Shown here: one piece after another, positions 17,830-26,047 of the stretch
Layout: every line of letters starts with the position of its first letter
How positions within the stretch are numbered: the first letter of the stretch is position 1
From: Roseovarius sp.
GTDB lineage: Bacteria; Pseudomonadota; Alphaproteobacteria; Rhodobacterales; Rhodobacteraceae
Direction: 5' to 3'
DNA: 64,000 nt
NCBI RefSeq assembly: GCF_027019125.1
Contig: NZ_JALUXE010000014.1
Span: 114,617 to 178,616 of the forward strand
Program-made: the position numbers and the translations under genes
The notes under the pieces: generated by a model
The model's input: only the letters and a program-made list of their open reading frames with translations
What the model was told of the DNA's origin: nothing
Databases searched by the model: none

Positions 17830-18609
17830 ATGGCAGAGTTGAACACGATCCGGACGGCGACGAGCACACGCACCGCCCAGATTGACGCGGGCCTGCGCGC
17901 GCACATGAACAAGGTCTACGGCACGATGTCCGTGGGCATGCTCATCACGGCGCTTGCGGCATGGGCCATCGCGGGGCTTGCCGTGACAACCGATCCTTCG
18001 GCAGCCGCCGCACAATTGCCCAATGGCAAGATGCTGTCGGGCCTTGGTGCAGCACTGTATCTCTCGCCGCTCAAATGGGTGGTGATGCTGGCTCCGCTGG
18101 CCTTCATCTTCCTCGGCTGGGGCGCGCTTCTGCGCCGGGCCTCCGCTGCCGCCGTGCAGCTTGGCTTCTTCGCCTTCGCAGCACTGATCGGCATCTCGCT
18201 CAGCTCGATCTTCCTGATGTTCACCAGCTTCTCGATCGTGCAGACCTTCATCGTGACCGCCATCGCCTTTGCGGGTCTCTCGCTCTTTGGCTACACCACG
18301 AAAAAGGACATCTCGGGCTGGGGCTCGTTCCTGATCATGGGCGTGATCGGCCTTGTCGTGGCAATGCTGATCAACCTCTTCCTGCAAAGCCCGGCCATGA
18401 TGTTCGCCATCTCGGCCATCGGCCTCTTGATCTTCGCGGGCCTGACCGCCTTTCACACGCAAGAGATCAAGAACACCTATGTCGCGCACGCGGCACATGG
18501 CGATCAGGAATGGCTGGACAAATCCGCCTATGACGGCGCGCTCAGCCTCTACATCAGCTTCCTGAACATGTTCCAGTTCCTGCTGATGTTCATGGGGCAA
18601 CAGGAATAA
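17830..18609 (+). CDS. Bax inhibitor-1/YccA family membrane protein
   Basis: The 259-residue protein has about seven hydrophobic helices (starting near residues 37, 75, 105, 130, 160, 185, 230) and the TMBIM family element 'FFAFAALIGISLSSIF' and 'GLLIFAGLTAFHTQEIKN'. The C terminus has 'DGALSLYISFLNMFQFLL'. Family members in eukaryotes and Bacillus conduct calcium; YccA in E. coli modulates FtsH. A GGAGG ribosome site precedes the ATG. A strong terminator follows at once. Confidence 0.92.
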   Translation: MAELNTIRTATSTRTAQIDAGLRAHMNKVYGTMSVGMLITALAAWAIAGLAVTTDPSAAAAQLPNGKMLSGLGAALYLSPLKWVVMLAPLAFIFLGWGALLRRASAAAVQLGFFAFAALIGISLSSIFLMFTSFSIVQTFIVTAIAFAGLSLFGYTTKKDISGWGSFLIMGVIGLVVAMLINLFLQSPAMMFAISAIGLLIFAGLTAFHTQEIKNTYVAHAAHGDQEWLDKSAYDGALSLYISFLNMFQFLLMFMGQQE

Positions 18610-18632
18610 CACTCGCCCTTCGCGACACGCGA

Positions 18633-18664
18633 AACCCGCCGGAGCATCCTCCGGCGGGTTTTTT
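18633..18664 (+). terminator. Rho-independent terminator of the Bax inhibitor gene
   Basis: A perfect 12-base stem (AACCCGCCGGAG / CTCCGGCGGGTT) with the tetraloop CATC is followed by a run of T residues (six in total counting the end of the stem). It begins 24 bases after the stop codon. Confidence 0.9.
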
Positions 18665-18755
18665 CATGGCCCTCGCCCATCCCTGACCCAGATCAAGGCA
18701 AGGTGCCCCACGTCCCATCAAGATGACGCAAAACAACCGCATAGAAAGCCTCGTC

Positions 18756-18941
18756 ATGCTCCGACTTAGCCTGATCCTGCACCTCTTCATCGGTTCCACA
18801 CTCGCAGGGTCTGCGGTCATAGCGGCGCTCTTGATCGGGCAGGATACACTCCGACCAATCCTGATCGCTGCCGCCTTGGGGTTCATCGCGGCCTTTCCGG
18901 TGTCCTATATCGTCGCCAGGAAGCTCTACGAACTGCGCTGA
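18756..18941 (+). CDS. Small two-helix membrane protein
   Basis: The protein has 61 residues (72 if translation starts at the upstream in-frame ATG at 18723). It has two hydrophobic helices ('LILHLFIGSTLAGSAVIAAL' and 'LIAAALGFIAAFPVSYIVA') and a short basic tail. Similar small roseobacter proteins begin at the internal Met, which I therefore prefer. I recall homologues carrying the automatic name 'CTP synthetase', which the sequence does not support: there is no synthetase or amidotransferase domain. The function is unknown. Confidence 0.7.
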   Translation: MLRLSLILHLFIGSTLAGSAVIAALLIGQDTLRPILIAAALGFIAAFPVSYIVARKLYELR

Positions 18942-18957
18942 GGCCCGCCGCTACCGT

Positions 18958-19713
18958 TCACCCCAGCCAGGTCCGCACCGCCGCTTCGAACTCGCGCGGC
19001 TTCTCGGCATGGAGCCAATGGCCCGCACCGGGGATCTTGGCGAATTGCGCCGCCGGGAACAGCGCCTTGATCCGGTCGCGATGCTCGCGCGTCACATAGG
19101 CCGACTCCGCCCCGGTGAGGAACATCACCTTTCCCTCATAAACCCCTGCAATATCTGGAAAACTCAGAATCTTTGGCATCTCGCGCGCCAGCGTATCCAG
19201 ATTCAGCAGCCACCGCTTTTCCGCCACATCCAGCGCCTGCAGAAAGAACGGCACCAGCGCCGGATTATCCACCGTGGCCTGCAATTGCGCCGCCGCGTCC
19301 GAGCGCCGCTCGACCCGCGTCAAATCCACCGCCTGCATTGCCTTGATATATTGCAACTGGCTGTGCCCATAGGTCACGGGCGCAATATCCGCCACAACCA
19401 ACCGGTTGACCAGCTCTGGCCGCGTCAGCGCCAGCACCATCGCCGCCTTGCCACCCATCGAATGGCCCAGCACGTCGTAAGGCCCCTCAAGGCTCTCGAT
19501 CACCTCGGCCAGATCACCGGCCATATCGGCGTAGGAATGCGTATCAAACCAGGGGCTTGCACCATGATTGCGCATATCCACCGCAACCACGTGGCGACTG
19601 TCCGACAGCCGTTTGGCAATCACGCCCCAATTGCGCGCCGAACCATATAGCCCGTGCACAATCACCAATCCCGGCCGCTCGGTCGGCGCGCCATATTCGA
19701 TCCGGTTCAACAT
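18958..19713 (-). CDS. Alpha/beta-fold hydrolase
   Basis: The 251-residue protein is an alpha/beta hydrolase of the YbfF-like esterase group. It has 'VIVHGLYGSARNWG' (oxyanion region), 'VVAVDMRNHGASPW', the nucleophile elbow 'DVLGHSMGGKAAM', and the catalytic histidine in 'KIPGAGHWLHAEKP'. The natural substrate is unknown. It is convergent with the small membrane protein gene and divergent from the next gene. Confidence 0.9.
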   Translation of the reverse strand: MLNRIEYGAPTERPGLVIVHGLYGSARNWGVIAKRLSDSRHVVAVDMRNHGASPWFDTHSYADMAGDLAEVIESLEGPYDVLGHSMGGKAAMVLALTRPELVNRLVVADIAPVTYGHSQLQYIKAMQAVDLTRVERRSDAAAQLQATVDNPALVPFFLQALDVAEKRWLLNLDTLAREMPKILSFPDIAGVYEGKVMFLTGAESAYVTREHRDRIKALFPAAQFAKIPGAGHWLHAEKPREFEAAVRTWLG

Positions 19714-19802
19714 AGCCTGTCATACCGCCACCTCACGCCTGATTCCAGCCCTATTGCCGCGCCTCGTCACAGCCGGTAAACTGCCGCAAGAGGGGTTATT
19801 AA

Positions 19803-20171
19803 GTGATTGATACCGAAGAGTTTCAGGGCCGAGTCACAGGGTTGCAACAGGCCCTCGCGGATCGTATGCGCCTGCGCAGCGCCACGCTTGAGCGGCAAGT
19901 GCGCCGCGCCGGTCGGCGTCTTCCCCGCCGCCAACGCCGGGCTGCGGCCATCATTCTCGGCGCTCAAGACTGGATGTCCCATCCGAAACTCGCCCGCGTG
20001 CTCGACCGCGCACAGGTCGACCGCGCCTTTGCCGATCTGCACGCCTATCTCGAGACGCTCAACCCGCAAGAGGCGCGCAAGACGGCCGTTCTGCGCCTGA
20101 TCGGGGGAATCGTGCTGAACCTGATGCTGCTATCCGGGCTGATCTATGCCCTCGTCCGCTGGCAAGGGTAA
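19803..20171 (+). CDS. Hypothetical protein with C-terminal membrane anchor
   Basis: The 122-residue protein starts with GTG, preceded by GAGGGG eight bases upstream. The first 80 residues are charged and probably helical, with a very basic stretch ('RRAGRRLPRRQRRAAA'). The end is a single hydrophobic helix ('LIGGIVLNLMLLSGLIYALV'). This suggests a tail-anchored inner-membrane protein facing the cytoplasm. I do not recognise a family with a known function. It is convergent with glyA, with that gene's terminator between them. Confidence 0.7.
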   Translation: MIDTEEFQGRVTGLQQALADRMRLRSATLERQVRRAGRRLPRRQRRAAAIILGAQDWMSHPKLARVLDRAQVDRAFADLHAYLETLNPQEARKTAVLRLIGGIVLNLMLLSGLIYALVRWQG

Positions 20172-20197
20172 GCTCAAGAGCGCCCCACAACACGTTG

Positions 20198-20238
20198 AAA
20201 AAAAACAAAACCCTGCGCAAGACGATGCTCGCGCAGGG
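20198..20238 (-). terminator. Rho-independent terminator of glyA
   Basis: On the minus strand the stem CCCTGCGC / GCGCAGGG (20211-20238 including the loop) is followed by TTTTGTTTTTTTT (20198-20210). It starts 18 bases after the glyA stop. Confidence 0.9.
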
Positions 20239-20256
20239 CAATCTCGTGATCCGGAA

Positions 20257-21564
20257 TCAGAGGTTCGGATAGATCGGGAACCGCTTGCAGAGCGCCTCGA
20301 CCTCGGCCTTGACCTTGGCCTCGACCGCTCCGTTGCCTTCGGCCCCATTCGCCGCCAGCCCATCGACGACCTCGATGATCCAATCGGCAATCTGCCGGAA
20401 CTCCGCTTCGCCAAACCCGCGCGTCGTCCCCGCAGGAGAGCCAAGCCGGATGCCGCTGGTCACGGTGGGTTTTTCCGGATCGAACGGCACGCCGTTCTTG
20501 TTGCAGGTGATATGCGCCCGGCCCAAGGCCTTTTCGGTGTCATTGCCCTTCACACCCTTGGGGCGCAGGTCGACCAGCAGCACATGCGTGTCGGTGCCAT
20601 GCGTGACCGTGTCCAGACCCCCCTTGATCAACTGGTCGCTCAGCGCCTGCGCGTTGCGGATCACCTGTTGAATGTATGATTTGAATTCGGGGCGCAGCGC
20701 CTCGCCAAAGGCCACCGCCTTGGCCGCGATCACATGCATCAGGGGTCCACCCTGAATGCCGGGGAAAATTGCCGCGTTGATTTTCTTGGCCAGCCCCTCG
20801 TCATTGGTCAGGATCATGCCACCGCGCGGCCCGCGCAGCGTTTTATGCGTCGTGGTCGTGGCCACATGCGCATGGGGGAACGGGCTCGGATGCTCTTTCG
20901 CGGCCACGAGACCCGCGAAATGCGCCATATCCACAAGCAGATAGGCCCCAACGCTGTCGGCAATCTCGCGCATCCGGGCAAAGTTGATCTGGCGCGGAAT
21001 AGCCGATCCGCCCGCGATGATCAGCTTGGGCTGATGCTCGGTCGCCAGCGCCTGCACCTGATCGTAGTCAATCAGGTTGTCCTGCTTGCGCACCCCGTAT
21101 TGAATGGCCTTGAACCATTTGCCCGACTGGTTCGGCGCCGCCCCGTGGGTCAGGTGCCCACCCGCATCAAGGCTCATGCCGAGGATCGTATCGCCCGGCT
21201 GCAACAGGGCCGTGAACACCCCCTGGTTGGCCTGGGATCCGGAATTGGGCTGGACGTTGGCATAGCTGCACCCGAACAGCGCACAGGCCCGCTCGATCGC
21301 CAGGTTTTCCGCAATATCGACATACTGACAGCCGCCATAATAGCGCTTGCCGGGATAACCTTCGGCGTATTTGTTGGTCATCACGCTGCCCTGCGCTTCC
21401 ATCACGGCGGCGGATACGATGTTTTCCGACGCGATCAGTTCGATCTCGTCGCGCTGCCGACCCAGTTCCGAGCGGATTGCGCCAAAGAGATCAGGATCGC
21501 GCGAGGCGAGGGATTCGGTGAAAAAGCCTTGATCTGCAACAGGCTGATGTCCGTCGTGGGGCAT
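20257..21564 (-). CDS. glyA: Serine hydroxymethyltransferase
   Basis: This pyridoxal-phosphate enzyme interconverts serine and glycine with transfer of a one-carbon unit to tetrahydrofolate. It has 435 residues. It shows '[20 protein letters not shown]', '[15 protein letters not shown]', and the PLP lysine in '[19 protein letters not shown]'. The start at 21564 is preferred because GGAG lies eight bases upstream; a second in-frame ATG at 21597 would add 11 residues and has only a close-spaced AGGA. The short inverted repeat TTTCCT-AA-AGGAAA lies just upstream (21598-21611). Confidence 0.96.
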   Translation of the reverse strand: MPHDGHQPVADQGFFTESLASRDPDLFGAIRSELGRQRDEIELIASENIVSAAVMEAQGSVMTNKYAEGYPGKRYYGGCQYVDIAENLAIERACALFGCSYANVQPNSGSQANQGVFTALLQPGDTILGMSLDAGGHLTHGAAPNQSGKWFKAIQYGVRKQDNLIDYDQVQALATEHQPKLIIAGGSAIPRQINFARMREIADSVGAYLLVDMAHFAGLVAAKEHPSPFPHAHVATTTTHKTLRGPRGGMILTNDEGLAKKINAAIFPGIQGGPLMHVIAAKAVAFGEALRPEFKSYIQQVIRNAQALSDQLIKGGLDTVTHGTDTHVLLVDLRPKGVKGNDTEKALGRAHITCNKNGVPFDPEKPTVTSGIRLGSPAGTTRGFGEAEFRQIADWIIEVVDGLAANGAEGNGAVEAKVKAEVEALCKRFPIYPNL

Positions 21565-21734
21565 TTGGGCAACTCCAAAGATTGGTGAATTGGTCATTTT
21601 CCTAAAGGAAACTCGTTCGGTTTGAAAGAATGTAAAGCGACGATTTCACCTGTAACTCCGGCATGGCTGGTCTTGGCAGGGGAATTGTGTTTCGATCCGG
21701 GCCAGAGCATCGCCTTTTGGAAACAGGACCGCCC

Positions 21735-22496
21735 ATGCACCGCAAGATCGCCTTTGTCGCCAGCGATGCCCCAATCGCCCAGACCGCGCGCGCCACCCTT
21801 GCCAGCCGCTTTGGCCATGCGCCCGAGGATCAGGCCGACGTGATCGTGGCACTAGGCGGCGACGGCTTCATGCTGCACACGCTCCACCGCACGCAGGCCC
21901 TCGACACCCCCGTCTACGGCATGAATCGCGGCACCGTCGGTTTCCTGATGAACGAATATAGCGAGACCGACCTGATCGACCGCCTCATCGCCGCCGAGGA
22001 AGAGGTGATCAATCCCCTCGCCATGCGCGCCGAATCCCTCGACGGCACCCTGCACGAGGCGCTGGCCATCAACGAGGTCTCGCTCCTGCGCGCAGGTCCT
22101 CAAGCGGCCAAGCTGCGCATCACCATCGACGGCCGCCTGCGCCTCGAAGAGCTTGTGTGCGACGGCGCGCTCGTTGCCACACCGGCCGGCTCTACCGCCT
22201 ACAACTACAGCGCCCATGGTCCGATCCTGCCCATCGGCTCGGATGTGCTGGCGCTGACGGCGGTGGCCGCGTTCCGCCCCCGCCGCTGGCGTGGCGCGCT
22301 CCTGCCCAAGACCGCCGTGGTGCGCTTCGATGTGGTCGATCCCGAAAAACGCCCCGTGATGGCCGACGCCGACAGCCGCTGGGTGGAAAACGTGCTCTGG
22401 GTCGAAATCCGCTCGGAAAACCGCATCAAGCACCGCATCCTGTTCGATCCGGGTCATGGGCTAGAAGAGCGCCTGCTGCGCGAGCAGTTTACATAA
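21735..22496 (+). CDS. nadK: NAD kinase
   Basis: The 253-residue enzyme phosphorylates NAD to NADP. It has the diagnostic 'VALGGDGFMLHTLH' (GGDG), the 'GMNRGTVGFLMNEY' loop, 'AINEVSLLR', and 'LVATPAGSTAYNYSAHGPIL'. The start at 21735 follows AGGA and matches the short N terminus of alphaproteobacterial NAD kinases; the longer frame to 21663 is unlikely. It is divergent from glyA. Confidence 0.95.
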   Translation: MHRKIAFVASDAPIAQTARATLASRFGHAPEDQADVIVALGGDGFMLHTLHRTQALDTPVYGMNRGTVGFLMNEYSETDLIDRLIAAEEEVINPLAMRAESLDGTLHEALAINEVSLLRAGPQAAKLRITIDGRLRLEELVCDGALVATPAGSTAYNYSAHGPILPIGSDVLALTAVAAFRPRRWRGALLPKTAVVRFDVVDPEKRPVMADADSRWVENVLWVEIRSENRIKHRILFDPGHGLEERLLREQFT

Positions 22497-22552
22497 ACCG
22501 ACTTTTCGCAGAGATTTTAGCGTAAATCAGCCCGTAGATTTTACATTATCCA

Positions 22553-23095
22553 TCAATACACCCCGATCCACTCGAACGACAGATCGGCCTGATGATCCCG
22601 CCCATAGGCCACCGCGGCAAGGCTCTTTATATCACCCGCGCGCGGCACATCCCGCAACATCGCCCCCGAGGCGCGAAAGGCCGTAAAGGGCACGCGCAAC
22701 TCTTGCCACTCAGGCCCGCTTGCAATCGGAGCCTGATAATACTGCCAGGGCAGGACCGTGCCGCGCGTGCGCAAATGGATGAAATAGCCTTCACCATTGC
22801 CCCGGACGCGCACCACCACGCCTTGCGCCCCCTCGGGCAAGGGGGCCAGCAACTCGCCCCGCACCTGAATGAACCCGCCCCGGTTGGCCGTGCTGACCGT
22901 TCCGGTCAGGCGCAGATGCCGCGCGCCCTCTGGCCCCGCAACCTGCGCCTGACCTTCGGAGATACCGCCCATCACCTGATCGCTGATATAGCGCCACGTC
23001 TCTGCCGGGGGTGGGGTATAATCGAGCATGCCGCCCTCCTGCGCCACACCGGGTGCCGCCAAAACTCCTAGGACAAGGGCCAGCACCCGCCTCAT
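22553..23095 (-). CDS. Secreted CIA30-family protein
   Basis: The 180-residue protein has a signal peptide (about residues 1-18, 'LALVLGVLAAPGVAQ') and then a CIA30 domain ('WRYISDQVMGGISEG', 'FIQVRGELLAPL', 'YYQAPIASGPEWQELRVPF'). CIA30 is named after a chaperone of mitochondrial complex I, but bacterial secreted members have a galactose-binding-like fold and no proven role. Its ATG overlaps the stop of the upstream Crp/Fnr gene (ATGA), so the two are translationally coupled. Confidence 0.85.
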   Translation of the reverse strand: MRRVLALVLGVLAAPGVAQEGGMLDYTPPPAETWRYISDQVMGGISEGQAQVAGPEGARHLRLTGTVSTANRGGFIQVRGELLAPLPEGAQGVVVRVRGNGEGYFIHLRTRGTVLPWQYYQAPIASGPEWQELRVPFTAFRASGAMLRDVPRAGDIKSLAAVAYGRDHQADLSFEWIGVY

Positions 23096-23766
23096 TCCGC
23101 CATCTGCGCCGCCCGCGCCAGGGCCGCCGGATTGCAGAGCACGATGCCCATGCCCTCGCGCGCGATCACCCCGGCCTGTTCCCAGTCGCGGATTTGCCGG
23201 TTCACGCTCTCGCGGCTCAGCCCCACCAGATCACCGAGATCGGATTGCGAAAACCGCTCCGCCAGGCGCAGCTTGCCCCCCGGAAGCGTTTCGCCCCATT
23301 TCTCGGACAGATGCAGCAGCAGCCGCGCCAGACGCGCCTGCCCATCCGCCAACATATGCGCGGTATACATCCCCGAGGTCTGGCGTAGCCGTTGGCACAG
23401 CATCCCGATCAAATCGAGCGCGGCATCGGGTTCCTCACGCAGACGTTGCAGGACAAGCGCCCCTTCAAGGACGCGCCCCCGCACCCCGGTTGCCGCCACC
23501 GCATCGGCACTGCGTGCGCCGCCATCCAGCGCGGCCAACTCACCCAACATATCCCCAGGCCCAAGATGCGTGAGGATCGAGCGTCGCCCGTCGACAGAAC
23601 TGCGGCTGATTTCAACCCGGCCCTTGGTAATCAGCATCATCGTGCTGTCATGGGCCCCCGTGGCATAGATCATTTGACCCTTGGGATAGTCAACGAAGCG
23701 ACCGTGCCGCTCCAGAATGCCGGCCAGCCCCCGTGCCCCGGTTTTCGGCGCGGCCTCACCTGCCAT
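23092..23766 (-). CDS. Crp/Fnr-family transcription regulator
   Basis: The 224-residue protein has an N-terminal cyclic-nucleotide-binding-like barrel (about residues 15-135, 'HLGPGDMLGELAALDGG') and a C-terminal winged helix ('FSQSDLGDLVGLSRESVNRQ'). It lacks the N-terminal cysteines of FNR, so it is not an Fe-S sensor. The recognition helix has R-E-x-x-x-R spacing as in E. coli CRP, which reads TGTGA half-sites. A perfect TGTGA-N6-TCACA site lies in its own promoter, so autoregulation is likely. The ribosome site is AAGAGGAG. The effector is unknown. Confidence 0.9.
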   Translation of the reverse strand: MAGEAAPKTGARGLAGILERHGRFVDYPKGQMIYATGAHDSTMMLITKGRVEISRSSVDGRRSILTHLGPGDMLGELAALDGGARSADAVAATGVRGRVLEGALVLQRLREEPDAALDLIGMLCQRLRQTSGMYTAHMLADGQARLARLLLHLSEKWGETLPGGKLRLAERFSQSDLGDLVGLSRESVNRQIRDWEQAGVIAREGMGIVLCNPAALARAAQMAE

Positions 23767-23787
23767 GGGTCAAACTCCTCTTTTTTC

Positions 23788-23810
23788 TCACAGCTGTGAG
23801 ATGCCTCACA
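23788..23810. promoter_or_regulatory. CRP-type operator upstream of the Crp/Fnr gene
   Basis: Three half-sites occur in a row: TCACA (23788-23792), TGTGA (23795-23799), TCACA (23806-23810). The last two form the classical TGTGA-N6-TCACA dyad, and the first two form the perfect palindrome CTCACAGCTGTGAG (23787-23800). The cluster is 20-45 bases upstream of the start codon of a regulator whose recognition helix carries CRP-like residues. Confidence 0.7.
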
Positions 23811-23909
23811 GAAGCGTCCGACACAACCTGTCATAAAGTAAAGGTATCTCGCGTGTCAGGGTGTCCCAAGCCCTTTTCTTATCGCAAACCCTTACCCTTT
23901 ATGGCGGGA

Positions 23910-24066
23910 TATACCGGTCAAGTGCCACCCGGTCTTCATGACGGGTATTTATCGACCGGTCCCGCTGTCTGGCCTGACGTTTGTGAGTGCGTCGCGCCAG
24001 GCAGCACTTCTTCCAGTGTCCCTTCTGGGGGATGAGGGTTCCGGCTTTCTCCGGAACCCTCTTTTT
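23910..24066 (+). ncRNA. Candidate structured small RNA
   Basis: The 305-base gap between prpE (ending at 24072) and the Crp/Fnr gene has no plausible reading frame, but on the plus strand it can fold into a series of hairpins. These are an outer stem CCGGTC/GACCGG (23914-23959) enclosing ACCCG/CGGGT, a second stem CTGGC-CT-GACG with CGTC-GC-GCCAG (23969-24000), a small CACT/AGTG stem, and a perfect terminator at 24034-24066. Both flanking genes are on the minus strand, so the terminator has no known plus-strand gene to serve. The 5' end is a guess: no strong promoter was found. It does not match tmRNA or SRP RNA by eye. Confidence 0.4.
24034..24066 (+). terminator. Rho-independent terminator, plus-strand orientation
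   Basis: An 11-base perfect stem (GAGGGTTCCGG / CCGGAACCCTC) with a 6-base loop is followed by TTTTT on the plus strand. On the minus strand, where prpE ends 6 bases away, the hairpin is followed by ATCCCC, so it is a poor terminator for prpE, though it may still stabilise that transcript's 3' end. Confidence 0.75.
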
Positions 24067-24071
24067 CCGGT

Positions 24072-25961
24072 TTATTTCGCCAAACCAAGACTTTGCAGGG
24101 CAACCTTGATCTCGTCGAGAATGGCGGGATCGTCGATGGTCGCCGGCATCTTGTACTCTTGGCTATCGGCGATCCTGACCATGATCGCACGCAGGATCTT
24201 GCCCGAGCGCGTCTTGGGCAGACGGTCCACCACCACCGCCAGCTTGAAGGCCGCAACCGGGCCGATCTGGTCGCGCACCAGCTTGACGCATTCCTTGACG
24301 ATCTCGTCATGCGCCCGGTTGACGCCCTTGGTCAGACACAGGAACCCGACCGGCGTTTGCCCCTTCAACTCGTCCGCCGCCCCGATCACGGCACATTCGG
24401 CCACGTCCGGATGGCTGGCCAGGACCTCTTCCATCGCGCCCGTGCTCAAACGGTGGCCCGCGACGTTGATCACGTCATCGGTGCGCGCCATGATCCAGAG
24501 ATAGCCGTCCTCGTCCTTCATCCCCGCATCGCCAGTCTCGTAATAGCCGGGAAAGGTGTTGAGATAGGATTTGCGGAACCGCGCTTCTGCATTCCACAGC
24601 GTCGGCAACGTCCCCGGCGGCAACGGCAGTTTCACCGCAATAGCCCCAAGCGTGCCCGGAGCCACCTCATGCCCGCCCTCGTCCAGAATCCGCACGTCAT
24701 AGCCCGGCATCGCCACCGTGGGCGAACCGATCTTGACCGGCAAGGCCTCCAGCCCGGCAGGATTGCCCGCGATGGCCCAGCCGGTCTCGGTCTGCCACCA
24801 ATGGTCATAGACCGGCACCTGCATCACGCGTTGCGCCCATTCGATCGTGTCCGGGTCGGCCCGCTCCCCCGCGAGATAGAGCGCGCGCAATTGCGACAGA
24901 TCGTAATTCTTGATCAACTCGCCCTTGGGATCATCGCGCTTGATCGCCCGGAGCGCTGTCGGCGCGGTAAAGAAACTGCGCACCTTGTGCTCGGACATCA
25001 CGCGCCAGAAGGTGCCCGCGTCGGGCGTGCCCACCGGCTTGCCCTCGAACACGATGGTCGTGTTGCCATGGATCAGCGGCCCGTAACAGATATAGCTGTG
25101 CCCCACGACCCAGCCCACATCGGAGGCCGCCCAGAACACCTCGCCGGGGTTCACGTTGTAGATGTTCTTCATCGACCAGTTGAGCGCCACCAGATGGCCT
25201 GCCGTCGCCCGCACCACGCCCTTGGGGGCGCCGGTGGTGCCCGAGGTATAGAGAATATAGGCCGGATGATCGCCCGACACCGGCACACAATCTGCCGGCT
25301 CCACCCCGTATTGGAACGCGTGCCAGTCGAAATCGCGCCCCTCGATCAGCTTGGCCACCTCTTCTTCGCGCTGAAAGATAACGCAAAATTCGGGCTTGTG
25401 CGCGGCCTGCTCAATGGCCCCGTCAAGAAGCGGCTTGTAATGCACCACCCGTCCCGGCTCGATCCCGCAAGAGGCGGCGATGATGGCCTTGGGCTGACAA
25501 TCGTCGATCCGCACCGCCAGCTCATGCGCGGCAAAGCCGCCGAAAACCACCGAATGCACCGCCCCCAGCCGCGCGCAGGCCAACATCGCCTCCAGCGCCT
25601 CGGGCACCATCGGCATATAGATGATGACGCGGTCGCCCTTTTCCACGCCCTTGGCCCGCAGCGCCCCCGCCAGTCGCGCCACGCGGCTGCGCAGTTGCGA
25701 ATAGTTGATCTTTTGCTTGATGCCGGTCACGGGGCTGTCATGGATGATCGCGGTCTGCGCGCCGCGCCCCGCCGCCACATGCCGATCCACCGCATTCCAG
25801 CAGGTGTTGACCTCGCCATCCTTGAACCACTCATAAAGCGGGGCGGCTTGGTCGAACAGCGCCTTCGAGGGCTTTTTCACCCAGTCAATGGCCTCTGCCG
25901 CCTCCATCCAGAAGCCTTCGGGATCTGCAAGCGACCGCTCGTAAACCTCAGTGTATCCCAT
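24072..25961 (-). CDS. prpE: Propionyl-CoA synthetase
   Basis: The 629-residue AMP-forming acyl-CoA synthetase activates propionate (and probably acetate less well). It has the N-terminal 'ADPEGFWMEAAEAIDW' typical of PrpE, 'YILYTSGTTGAPKGVVR' for ATP binding, 'HWWQTETGWAI', 'YYETGDAGMKDEDGY', and the regulatory acylation lysine in 'KTRSGKILRAIM'. The length fits PrpE rather than the longer Acs (about 650). A GGAGGAGG ribosome site precedes the ATG. The upstream region shared with maeB holds several TTTGCAAA-type elements, pointing to short-chain acyl-CoA control. Confidence 0.93.
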   Translation of the reverse strand: MGYTEVYERSLADPEGFWMEAAEAIDWVKKPSKALFDQAAPLYEWFKDGEVNTCWNAVDRHVAAGRGAQTAIIHDSPVTGIKQKINYSQLRSRVARLAGALRAKGVEKGDRVIIYMPMVPEALEAMLACARLGAVHSVVFGGFAAHELAVRIDDCQPKAIIAASCGIEPGRVVHYKPLLDGAIEQAAHKPEFCVIFQREEEVAKLIEGRDFDWHAFQYGVEPADCVPVSGDHPAYILYTSGTTGAPKGVVRATAGHLVALNWSMKNIYNVNPGEVFWAASDVGWVVGHSYICYGPLIHGNTTIVFEGKPVGTPDAGTFWRVMSEHKVRSFFTAPTALRAIKRDDPKGELIKNYDLSQLRALYLAGERADPDTIEWAQRVMQVPVYDHWWQTETGWAIAGNPAGLEALPVKIGSPTVAMPGYDVRILDEGGHEVAPGTLGAIAVKLPLPPGTLPTLWNAEARFRKSYLNTFPGYYETGDAGMKDEDGYLWIMARTDDVINVAGHRLSTGAMEEVLASHPDVAECAVIGAADELKGQTPVGFLCLTKGVNRAHDEIVKECVKLVRDQIGPVAAFKLAVVVDRLPKTRSGKILRAIMVRIADSQEYKMPATIDDPAILDEIKVALQSLGLAK

Positions 25962-26047
25962 GGTATCCTCCTCCGATCCGTTGGCTATGTGTTACGGATC
26001 ACCCCGCCTTGGGGCAAGCATCATGCAGGGCCACGGGACAGAAGGTC

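Noticed and set aside
23910..24066. SRP RNA, tmRNA or 6S RNA identity for the structured region
   Set aside because: The conserved SRP GGAAG/AGCA motifs and tmRNA tRNA-like ends are absent; 6S-type long central bubble is not apparent.
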